From the NCBI GenBank assembly GCA_050084515.1, contig CM114272.1, positions 58,032,001 through 58,096,000 of the forward strand: a DNA stretch of 64,000 nucleotides, written 5' to 3'. Source of the DNA: Blasia pusilla (lineage: Eukaryota; Marchantiophyta; Marchantiopsida; Blasiales). The translations under genes and the position numbers were made by a program. Positions 10,871 through 19,254 of this stretch are shown one piece after another (positions within the stretch are counted from its first letter, which is position 1; each line of letters begins with the position of its first letter). The notes under the pieces were generated by a model. It saw only the letters and a list, made by a program, of their open reading frames with translations. It had not been told where the DNA came from and did not search any database.

Positions 10871-10983
10871 AATTTATCGTGCGCATATACATCGCTGTCA
10901 TCAAACACACACATAAACACACACGATCCCATGTTAACTCCTGGCATCCATACACAGAGGCGAGAAGTACCAAAATATCTCCA
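10871..10983 (-). repeat. LTR A segment, outer copy
   Basis: On the minus strand ATTGGAGATATTTTGG, CCTCTGTGTATGGATGCC, GGGATCGTGTGTGTTTATG, ending in ATGCGCACGATAA. It is nearly identical to 11461-11597 except for a missing block of about 20 bases. Between the two copies lies block B. Confidence 0.65.
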
Positions 10984-11460
10984 ATAAAATAAGATCCAAT
11001 CTCTCTCTACACCATCTCACACCATAGCTCTCAAAGGTGTGCACTCTCTCTCATGTCAAACCAAACCCACTCTCCTAATGAGAGGCTTGGGTTACACTCA
11101 CAAGGCAAGGGACCATAGCTCTTCCGCCTCAAGCCAAGAGGTTCAACAAAGAGAGAATAAGTTCTCAAGCTGTCTCTCCATGGTAACCTATTCTCCCAAG
11201 TCACCTCCTTGGCTCTTGACCTCATGTAGGAGGTCAAGGGCCACTTACCAAAAATATAAAGTCGATCATATACTCATAATAGTACTTACCTAAAATAGTA
11301 AGTTTCTCAATATGGCTCCAAATGAGCCAAAACGAAGGGGAAACCTGCTCTCTCAGGTTTCCCGGGGCCTCAACAAGTCATCCTCGACCTCTTGCGCCTA
11401 TCCTCCACTACTCGTACAGACGCTCTGCTAGATCCCATCGATCTATCCTAATAGTCATGA
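10984..11460 (-). repeat. Repeat block B, left copy
   Basis: About 480 bases, highly similar to 22507-23018: both contain AAGATCCAATCTCTCTCTAC, CTCATGTCAAACCAAACCC, CACTTACCAAAAATATAAAG, AGCCAAAACGAAGGGGAAAC and ACGCTCTGCTAGATCCCAT. Terminal copies at both ends of an element are the mark of an LTR or LTR-adjacent leader. The right copy has an extra stretch (CTTGAGGTATACCCCTCCCC) that is missing here. Confidence 0.75.
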
Positions 11461-11597
11461 CAATTATCGTGCGCATACACATCACTACACAACATACATC
11501 GCTGTCATCGAACACACACATAAACACACACGATCCCATGTTAACTCATGGCATCCATACACAGAGGCGAGAAGCACCAAAATATCTCCAATTTCCC
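11461..11597 (-). repeat. LTR A segment next to the polypurine tract
   Basis: On the minus strand it begins right after the purine run CTAGGGGGGAAA and ends with GATGTGTATGCGCACGATAA. The position directly after a polypurine tract marks the start of a 3' LTR. Other A copies after a purine tract are at 16643 and 34936. Confidence 0.65.
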
Positions 11598-11612
11598 CCC
11601 TAGCTGGTGGTT
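11596..11612 (-). promoter_or_regulatory. Polypurine tract
   Basis: On the minus strand CCAGCTAGGGGGG. The same CAGCTAGGGGGG stands before the LTR of the inverted fragment at about 16630-16642. Polypurine tracts prime plus-strand synthesis at the 3' LTR edge. Confidence 0.6.
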
Positions 11613-11778
11613 AGGTCCCTCTAACTCCAGATAGCCATCTATCCCTACCTACCACGACATACATCTCTAGGACGCTAAGAGCAGAAAGGCCGGGTGCTCA
11701 TGTGGCCCCATCGTTAGTCGCCTTTATGTCATCCATGTTACAGAAAAAGTCGGAATCAAAACCTACCTAGTATCTCCT

Positions 11779-12198
11779 CTATGTACATCTAGGACCCATC
11801 CATCGTCCCCGAGGAACCAAAGTGAGAGGTGGCGTCAGACATGCCATATGCCAACCTCTCGAACATCCATCAGAGAGTAGCATCGTGGCCGCACCACGAG
11901 CAGAACCATAGAACATACAACGCAAGCCTGCAGGAACTACTGCTGAGTTTGGATCTACTGTACCATCAATGTTAGGAAGGTGACATGGTGCAAAATTATG
12001 CACATGGTCCTTCCATACCATACCATCGCGTCCCTCCAGCAAGAGAACACCAAAGGGCAAAACGTCACGCACTCTCAAGATAGTGCACCCTGCAGTCACA
12101 TCCAACGTCGTCGGTGCCCTCTGCTGCAAGTAGACATGATCCTTCTGATGAAACCTCCGGATAGTTGGTCGATAACCACCACCCCCGAATAGTCGCAT
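11779..12198 (-). pseudogene. Integrase C-terminal module and PHD finger (decayed)
   Basis: The first part (TILRVRDVLPFGVLLLEG, KDHVHNFAPCHLPNIDGT) follows the integrase core and resembles a GPY/F-type DNA-binding module. The last part is a PHD finger by comparison with its twin at 16256-16560: CMFYGS-x7-TMLLSDGCSRGWH and MACLTPPL and RWMGPRC. Two of the eight zinc ligands are lost here (C to Y, C to S) and one of the last pair is changed to G. PHD fingers read histone H3 tails, so the family role would be target-site choice by the integrase; that function is inferred. The frame is open for 139 codons. Confidence 0.75.
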
Positions 12199-12299
12199 AC
12201 CTCAACGTATCCCAATGTTGCGCAATCGCCAAGTTCTCGAACGCCATGGGCATCACTCTCTGAAACAACTAAGCCCTCTAAGAACATGCTCGCATCCAT

Positions 12300-13183
12300 A
12301 CATCTGGGTCATCAAGGTCCAGGACCTCACCAGCATCTCGACAAATGCCAGGAGGTAAATCAGGCTCTCGGCCATAAAGTAGCAAGTACGGTGAAAAAGA
12401 CGCTAAGGATGCTTGCCTGTTGAATCTGTATCCCATCGCCAACCACGGCAACTAGAGGTCCCAATCTCCTAGGTGACCTCTCTGCAAGCCATACTTGCAT
12501 AAATCCCTCTTCACCATCTGCACAACTCTCTCCGCTAATCCATCTGCCTCGGGATGATCTCGCGAAGTCTTGCGGTGGTCGATCAACGCCTGATCACACA
12601 AGGCTTGGAACTCACCACGAAACTGGATACCCTGGTCTGTCAAAACCTCAGCCGGTGCGCCATAATGACTCAACACTCTGTCAAGGAAGGGATAAGCTAC
12701 TCCCTCACTCGCTATGTGAGGCAATGCAACCAACTCGATCCACTTCGAGAAGTACTCGACCATCACCAACACATAACGACCGTGACGCTTCGTTAAAGGC
12801 AAAGGTCCTGCAAAATCCAAAATCCATCTATACCCTAAGCCCATGATAGGTAATGGATGCAACAGTGGAGTCAGAGCATTGAACGATGCTCGGACCCGAT
12901 CACACACCATGCACCTGGCAACAAACTGGTGAACGTCAGTCTGCATGCCTCGCCACCAATACTGAATCTAGAGCAAGTTGTACGTCGGCTTCATCCCAAA
13001 GTGACCCAACTCCTCGTGGGCATGCTCCACTAGTCGTGCTCTCTGCAAACGATGCGGCACTATGCGTAGTCTACCATCCTTCCAAACCCTCAAAACATGT
13101 GTCCTCTCCGAACAGAACCGTCTAGCCCGCTGTAGGATCCGATCCTGTTCTCTAGCACCCATGGTGCTTGCAACCGCTGCCAA
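12300..13183 (-). pseudogene. Gypsy integrase
   Basis: Minus strand. Residues from 13183: HAHEELGHFGMKPTYNLL, then after a stop QFVARCMVCDRV. Together these give the H-x3-H and C-x2-C zinc-binding region. In the frame 12946-12452 the catalytic core shows the first Asp in RWILDFAGPLPLTK, the second in EVLTDQGIQFRGEF and the Glu in HPEADGLAERVVQ, the D,D-35-E triad of retroviral-type integrases, all retained. The frame then breaks at a stop near 12452 and continues as LPWLAMGYRF and LYGREPDLP to about 12300. It inserts the cDNA copy into the genome. It is broken by at least three stops but its catalytic residues are intact. Confidence 0.85.
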
Positions 13184-13299
13184 TACGAAGGTTCTCCAAG
13201 ACTACTCCATCATCATGAATATCTCGGCCACCTGTCGTCTCCTCACTGGCCTCGCGATCCAAGGACTCTCCACTAGACCTCGCCATCGAAGTCTCCACA

Positions 13300-13989
13300 C
13301 TCTAGCTCTCCATAGCCAACATGCTTAAATAGGTTGACGCGTGCCATCCTGGCATTGACTCCTCATCACTCTCTCCATGCCATCGAGCTCCAGTCGCATC
13401 TTGCTGACTCGGGCATGAATTACAACTCAACCCATCTGCATCCTGGTTGAGCATCCCAGGTCTATGTACCACCTGAAAATCATACTCTTGCAACAACATA
13501 GCCCATATCGCAAGCTTCCATGTAACCTTGTCGGACTACATCAACCACTTCAAGTGGTTGATGATCAGTGATGATGGTAAAGGGATTGCTAAATAAGTAA
13601 CACCTGAAATGCGCGACAGCCCACCCTACAACCAAGCACTCACCCTCATACGAGCTGTACTTTGCCTCTGCAGCGTTGTTTGAGCGGCTAGCGTAAGCCA
13701 CTACGAACTCTCTACCCTCATCATCATGTTGGGTGAGCACCGCTCCAAGCCCCAACATGCTCCAATCTGTGTGCAACCGGAAAGGACGCCCCCTGATCGG
13801 TCTCCTCAAGATGGGCGCGGACGTCAACCTGTCCTTGAGCAACTGAAATGCTTGCTCGTGCTCATCCCCCCGGTGCCACTTGTGATCCACCTTGGTCAGC
13901 AAGGTTAGCGGCTTCGTAATTGAACTAAATCCCTTGACGTATCGCCGATAGAAGTTCGCCAATCCCATGAATATGCAAACACGACTCAT
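13300..13989 (-). pseudogene. Gypsy RNase H and linker
   Basis: Minus-strand frame 13989-13480 begins in the RT connection (MGLANFYRRYVKGFSSI, the F-G---YYR-F pattern) and continues with FRLHTDWSMLGLGAVLTQ, VAYASRS, AKYSSYEGECL and TIITDHQPLE, the RNase H core of Ty3/gypsy. A frameshift near 13490 moves the rest (LLQEYDFQVVHRPGMLNQDA and DGLS) to the frame 13499-13302. It degrades the RNA template during reverse transcription. A further short linker leads to the integrase. Confidence 0.85.
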
Positions 13990-14019
13990 ATCTGTAGGGC
14001 GTGGAATGCGTGAGATAGC

Positions 14020-14880
14020 CTATACCTTCGTCTGCTGAACATCAAGGCCCCTTGGGTATATCGTATGACCCAAGTGCTCAATCTGGTCGTAGAAGAACTT
14101 GCAATTGCCTGAATGGAGCTTCAGCCAATGTAATTGCAATCGTCGAAACACCTCCTCTAGATGTCGCTCATGCTCCTCAACCGTGGCGCTAAAGACTACG
14201 ATGTCATCAATATAACACCTAGCAAAATGCAGACCAGCCAAGATCCTATCCATGACCCTCTGGAACTCAGCCGAGGCGTTCTTTAATCCAAATGGTAAGA
14301 ACCGCCACTGGTACAAACAATCCTTCCCATGAGGATTGATGCCCCAAAATGCCGTCTTCTGCATGTCCTCCAATCTGATAGGCAGCTGATGGTATTCGGC
14401 TCGCAAATCCAATGAACTGAAGACCTTTGCATCACCAATCGCATCAAAGATCTCCTCAGGGGTGGGCATGGCATACCTATCGGACTTCATCTGCCGATTT
14501 ATAGGTTGGTAATCCCCACACATCCGCCTATCCGTCCTATTGTCATGCACATCCTTCTTGGCGGACATGAGAGTGGCAAATGCATACTCCCCATGCGACA
14601 TCTCCACTAGTCCTGCTCCGACCAAGTCTTGGCTCCTACTGTGAATTAGAGCCCTCTCCATATCATTATACCTGTAGGGTCGTCGAAAGATCGGCCTATC
14701 ACTCGACAACTCAATGCGGATCCCCGGTCCGTTTGGCGTACCAAATCCTCCATGCTAAACGCAAAGCAGCTTCTATAACTCCTTAGGAACTGATGTATTC
14801 GGCGCCGCTCTCCTCCTGTCAACTTAGCACCTATATTTGGCTCCCAAGTCTCCATCGTGACTACGTTAGGACTCTCCAGC
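14020..14880 (-). pseudogene. Gypsy reverse transcriptase
   Basis: The upstream frame from 14855 (GAKLTGGERRRIHQFLRSY) is shifted relative to the main 230-codon frame from 14709. Motifs in order: KKDVHDNRTDRRMCGDYQPI, AMPTPEEIFDAI, VFSSLDLRAEYHQLPI, KTAFWGI, LPFGLKNASAEFQRVMD and CYIDDIVVFS at about residues 165-174. YIDD is the catalytic pair of aspartates and is intact, as is the D of SSLDL. It copies element RNA into cDNA. Besides the early frameshift this domain is well preserved, so the element is not extremely old. Confidence 0.9.
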
Positions 14881-15279
14881 GCGGGTATCGGTGGTTGCTA
14901 TGGTGCAACCTGTCACATCTGAGTAGCCGATAGGCCAAGATCTATAGTGGATAGGGCGTAGGAGCCAACGGACTATCTTGAGTGTAACTTTGTCCTACGG
15001 TGTCAGATGAGGTTGAAGATAGGTCCATTGTGTCAGGAACGTTGTTTCTGATAACTTTCATGTTGAGGTCTTTTACAGCCGGGTGACTTGTTGACCAGGT
15101 CACCCGCCCCTGGTAACCTGTGCGTGCAGGTTACCAAGGGGAGGGCTATTTTTAGGGGAACCTCTTTGGATCCGGAGGTTAGTGAGGAGGCGACAGGTGG
15201 TGGTGATATCCATGACGACGTGGAGGTTGTGGAGTTCTTGCGCACTGGCGTCATTGCGAGTACAATGAGTGTTAGGGAG

Positions 15280-16236
15280 CGGGATCGGATCCTATAGAGA
15301 GCCAAGAGGTTCAGGTGGGAGGGGACTCACATTTTGCGGATATGGGAAGATAGTAGGAATATAGGATACGAGTGGTACCTCATCCTTCCCAGCGAGCACG
15401 TGTAGTGCGACATGCCCATGAGGAGTTGGGACATTTCGGAGTAAAGCGTACTTACAGCTTACTCTAGGTTCAGTATTGGTGGGGCGACATGCATACTAGG
15501 GTACATCAGTTTGTAGCCAGATGTATGGTATGTGACAGAGTGCGAGCATCCTTCAATGTTCCCACTCCGCAATTACATCCTTTGCCGATTATGGGTTTAG
15601 ATTATCAATGGAGTTTAGATAGAGTTGGTGGCACTACCAGACAAGGTGAGCGAGGGAACAACTTATGCATTTCTAGATTGTGTGCCTAGTCATTTTGGTG
15701 CACCGGCGGAGGTATTGACAGACCAGGGTACCGAGTCCAGGGGAGAGTTTCAGGCCTTGTGTGATCAGGCACTGATAGATCACCGCACCACGTCCAGAGA
15801 TCATCTTGAGGCGGATGGGTTGGCGGAGAGAGTGGTACAGATGGTGAAGAGAGGATTGCGCAAGTATGGCTTGCACCGGGGAGAGTTGAGGGAATGGGAC
15901 CTACAGTTGCCTTGGTTGGCTATGGGTTATCACTTTAGTCGGCAGGCATCCTTGGCGTCATTTTCACGGTACTTTTTGCTCTTTGGGAGAGAGCCAGATT
16001 TACCTGTAGCGATTCGACGTGACATGGAGGAGGTGTTAGATCTTGATGATCCAGATGTTTGGGTACAAGCATGTTCTCAGAGGGCAGAGGTTTTTCGTAG
16101 AGTTATGCCTATGGCCTTTGAGAACTTAGCTATTGCCCAGCATAGAGATACATTGAGGTATGCAACCATTCGTGGAGAAGGTTATCGTCCAGGGATTAGG
16201 AGGTTTCATCCTAGAGATTACTTCTATTTACAATAG
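15280..16236 (+). pseudogene. Integrase of the nested fragment
   Basis: Matches the minus-strand integrase closely: FVARCMVCDRVRASFN, EVLTDQGTESRGEFQ, HLEADGLAERVVQMVK, LPWLAMGYHFSRQASLASFS, FGREPDLPVAIRRDMEE. The first catalytic Asp region is damaged: after YQWSLD about 26 residues present in the other copy are missing and the frame changes, so the D,D,E triad is incomplete. The zinc region before it has several stops. The frame 15625-16236 is open for 203 codons. Confidence 0.8.
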
Positions 16237-16255
16237 GCGGCACCCACGACGCTAG

Positions 16256-16560
16256 ATGTCGACGATCCTACATGTGCGCGAGGTATTACCGACCATAGTC
16301 CTCATGTTGGAGGGACGCAATGGTATGGTTTGGAAGGATCATGTGCGCAATTGTGCGCCATGTCATCTTCCGAACATAGATGGGACGGTGGATCTGAGCT
16401 TGGTAGTTGTACCTGCACGCTTGACGTGTATGTTGTGCGGATCTGCGAGGGGTGCAGCCACCATGTTGGTATGTGATGGTTGTTCTCGAGGGTGGCATAT
16501 TTCATGTCTGACCCCCCCTCTTGATGTGGTTCCCACGGGATGATGGATGTGTCTGAGATG
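16256..16560 (+). pseudogene. GPY/F-like module and PHD finger of the nested fragment
   Basis: After VLMLEGRNGMVWKDHVRN and CAPCHLPNIDGTVD comes a complete C4HC3 set: C-x2-C (CMLC), x11, C-x2-C (CDGC), x4-H-x2-C (GWHISC), x-many, then C-x2-C (CLRC). The spacing is that of a canonical PHD finger and the LTPPLD stretch after the His-Cys pair is typical of PHD fingers that read the H3 N-terminus. One TGA stands just before WMCLRC; the other copy has CGA there, so a single C-to-T change at a CpG explains the stop. All eight zinc ligands are present. It follows integrase directly and precedes the polypurine tract. Confidence 0.85.
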
Positions 16561-16629
16561 TGTATAGGGTAGTAGGTCATGTCAGAGAGATATGATATTT
16601 TCTATCTGGAGTTGGGGGGATACAACAAC

Positions 16630-16781
16630 CAGCTAGGGGGGCGGTTGTGTGATCTCCATGTATATGTATGAGTTGATTTTTGTACATGTGTGGATCGACC
16701 CGTGTGTGGGGAAGATCGGTGTTGTGTGGTGTAGATGTGACCAACGATGTATGTTGTGTAGCGATACGTATGCGCATGACA
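16630..16781 (+). repeat. Polypurine tract and LTR A segment
   Basis: CAGCTAGGGGGGCGG is followed by TTGTGTGATCTCCATGTATA, GTGTGGATCGACCCGTGTG, GGGAAGATCGGTGTTGTGTG, TGTGACCAACGATGTATG and ends TATGCGCATGACA. The minus-strand methyltransferase sequence resumes at about 16785. Confidence 0.7.
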
Positions 16782-16784
16782 AAC

Positions 16785-18070
16785 CCCGTCTTGAACAACA
16801 ACACTCGACCGCTCTCGTGCAGCCAATTGCAAACTCTGATCTCCTCCACATGCAGTGCCCAGAATCACGCTCGATGCTGTGGTTATCATCTCATGGCGTA
16901 CCTGCAAAACATCCCAAGAAGTCGAAGGGTGTCTCTCCCAATCTCCCTTGGTGTGTCGATCTCCTCGGGTCTCACCCCCAGCCACTGCCTCCACCGTCTC
17001 CGTAGGCATGGGGCTCACCAATGCAACCACTGTGATCTGTCGCGATCTCATCCGACAGTGCTCAGCCAATCCCAAGCTGAAGATCCATGTCAAGCAGTTC
17101 AGGTCCATTGCCTGACCCAAGACATGGCGTCGTGATGCCTCTGATACTAACGGTACTTCCGTCACTCCTCTGGGAAATCCCATCACTCGCTCTCTCGTCG
17201 GCGTTGGGCTCCACCAACCTCTGAACCTGGTCATCCCAAACCAAGCCAAGATCGGCCTCCTTGTATGCATAGGGAAGGCTACCCACGGCCTGCCTACCCT
17301 GTTGACCACAATCAACGGTGGTTGATCATTGTACCTCACTGCCTGTGAGCGACGACCTGGATCCTGAATGGAATCCACTAACAAATGGGATGGGCGCTCC
17401 ACTCTTGCATACGCCCTTCGTAACACCGTATGGGGCACCAAGTTGGTCCACCATAGACGCGCGCGATGGGCTCTAGATCCAAGAACACTACTGAGCCGAT
17501 CCAAGCTCGCACTTGATGAGCACTCGTCACCACCCGTGATCTGGAGTCTCCTAAGATCGGCACATTCTCCAGAATGTAGGATGGAGAACAAGACTGGTGC
17601 TCCTACAACTGCCGTAAGACCCTCAACATCTCCCAAAACAACCTTGACCGAGTGTCAGCCAACCCGCTGCCTCCTCTAGCACTAGATTGGCCCTGATATG
17701 GCCAACCGACAATGACCAAATCAATGGTCCCTACCCGCTCTAAGTCCTGCGTCCCCAACAACGAAATATCCCTCGGTAGGGAACTCTAGAACCCCTGTAC
17801 CGCGGACGCAGACAATAAGTCGAGAAAACATAGGCATAACTACGCCACATGTCGTAGTGAGATGCGCCTTGCAACATCATCACTCTCCATGTACTGCTGT
17901 ACTCGCACTCCTACGTGAAAAACAACAATTAACCCGGTGCTAATCCCTCCTAAAAGATCTAACACCCAAATACCCTCCTCTGGGATACACCACACAATAG
18001 ATGTGGTATCCAAGGATGTCATCGTAGCACTCATTGCTACCTTGGGTTCCTCAGATCCGTCACGCTCCGG
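16785..18070 (-). pseudogene. C5-cytosine DNA methyltransferase domain of the gypsy element
   Basis: Minus strand. Motif I, VLDLLGGISTG (17933-17965), binds S-adenosylmethionine and resembles the DNMT3/DRM form. Motif IV region, TIDLVIVGWPYQGQSSARG (about 17684-17722), is the catalytic loop; the Cys expected after Pro is Tyr here (TGT to TAT would suffice). It is followed by SGLADTRSRLFWEMLRVLRQ and motif VI YILENVP (17558 region). After a frameshift, motif VIII appears as LGSRAHRARLWWTNLVP (about 17440-17480), then RERVMGFPRGVTEVPLVSEA and HVLGQAMDLNCLTWIFSLGL, the IX-X end. The order is I, IV, VI, VIII, X, as in DNMT3, not rearranged as in plant DRM. Stops at 17840 and near 17620 and the frameshift disable it. 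Intact relatives would add 5-methylcytosine to DNA. Confidence 0.85.
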
Positions 18071-18360
18071 TGCAAACGCCTCGCTCCACGCGGTCTGCAC
18101 GTGCTCATTTGCCAATCGTCGAAGCTCTTCAGTCGAGCCCCACAGCGGCACCTATCCTCCATGGAATGATGCGGCTACCATAACACTCCTCTCCATAGAA
18201 ATGTCAAGAACGGGAGTATCCTGTGCATGGACATGTCCCTCAATCAAATCACTAGGCCAAGTGATGGCACTGCTAAATGTTGCTAAGGTCGCCATCTCTC
18301 CTGGCCGTTGCTCGATCACTGCACCTGTGAATCGAACGGGTAATGAGCTAAGGCGCCCAT
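17840..18360 (-). pseudogene. Linker before the methyltransferase
   Basis: The minus-strand frame 18151-17840 (103 codons) starts with WGSTEELRRLANEHVQTAW and EAFAPERDGSEEPKVAMSA and runs into methyltransferase motif I. Equivalent sequence is present in the fragments at 34480-34810 and 62690-62880, so it is a regular part of the family. I recognise no domain in the linker itself. Confidence 0.6.
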
Positions 18361-18367
18361 CACCTGA

Positions 18368-18745
18368 CTACCATCGTGGTCTGTCGAACATTGACTCCTC
18401 CCAGTAATCCACGAAAAACCCCATCAGGTATAACATTGCTCCACCAACCAAGACGTCATAGGACTCTGCATCAGTCACTATCGCCTTGGCTCGCACCACG
18501 GACTCATCTGTAGGATGTCTCGGGCGAATCCTCACCACGACCTCTATCGGGTGGTATACTGTGTGGTACTTGCTCCACCCAAGGATATCTGTATCCGGAA
18601 TGGACAACCCTCCACATCGGCGCTCGTCAAGCCCAATCCTCTGAATGACGCTTTCCCCAACATCAAGGGTTGCGCTCCTGAATCCAACAAGACACGCTAC
18701 GGACTAAAAGCTCTACCTCCGGGACTCACCAACTAGAAGACCTCT
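18368..18745 (-). pseudogene. Retroviral-type aspartic protease
   Basis: Minus strand: VLLDSGAQPLMLGKASFRGL near 18690 carries the catalytic D-S-G-A, followed by a conserved-looking segment and, in the frame 18607-18368, YDVLVGGAMLYLMGFFVDYW, the second half with the typical V-L-G turn. The protease cuts the Gag-Pol polyprotein. Stops and one frameshift break it. It lies between Gag and the methyltransferase. Confidence 0.75.
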
Positions 18746-19209
18746 CCTTGGTTATCCCGCAACACAACACGAGGAGAAGCCATGGCACGCTGTATCGCGG
18801 GTCTAGCGGGCATCTCCGCCATCCTAGGAGCCGCAACCTGCCATGAATCTGACGTGGACGGCCCGAGCACACGCTCCAAGGGCTGGTCCATCACCTCCTC
18901 TGCAATCACCTCTGAACGTGATGCAGGAACTCCAACTCCGCGCTCACATAGTGAAGCGGCCAGCCGAAAAGCCTCGGCGGGCGTACCCTCCAACGTCATA
19001 ACATCAGAAGCAGAAAATAAAGGAGTGCGGTACACAACGGTAGCCGCCCCCAACAACGTGCTCGACACATGCCCCTCTTGAGCATCAACAATAAGAGTCG
19101 TCGTACTTGCTTCTCCCATCGCCCTCCGTGCCTGCACACCAACAACATCACCAACTCTCCAGGAACTTTGATGAGGATCCATCGATCGGGTCCTCATCGC
19201 TTCGGACAA
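18733..19209 (-). pseudogene. Gag-protease linker
   Basis: An open 158-codon minus-strand frame between the zinc-knuckle segment and the protease, with SSWRVGDVVGVQARRAMGEA and STTTLIVDAQEGHVSSTLLG. Rich in Ala, Ser and Glu, without a domain I recognise. It is part of the same Gag-Pol reading unit. Confidence 0.5.
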
Positions 19210-19254
19210 CGTGAAAGACTGAGGAAGCCTAGTCTGTTTTTGGGCTTCCCCTCG

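Larger units (their letters stand above)
14983..16781 (+). mobile_element. Inverted gypsy fragment nested between methyltransferase and RT
   Basis: Plus-strand sequence that interrupts the minus-strand element: a piece of LTR body (TGTAACTTTGTCC, TGTCAGGAACGTTG; 14983-15175), then the RNase H-integrase linker, integrase, GPY/F-like module, PHD finger, polypurine tract and an LTR A segment ending CGCATGACA at 16781. Everything from Gag to RNase H is missing. It is closely related to the host element (long stretches of identical integrase residues). CTTGAG stands before the left edge and CTTGAA shortly after the right edge, a possible target duplication. Confidence 0.75.

Noticed and set aside
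17139-17155. TTAGTATCAGAGGCA on the minus strand, like a Met-tRNA primer-binding site
   Set aside because: It encodes LVSEAS of the methyltransferase C-terminal region and has no LTR end beside it.
16602-17636. Long 344-codon minus-strand frame that could look like a novel protein
   Set aside because: Its first two thirds are the C-terminal motifs of the methyltransferase in a shifted frame; the end runs by chance into the antisense of the nested LTR.
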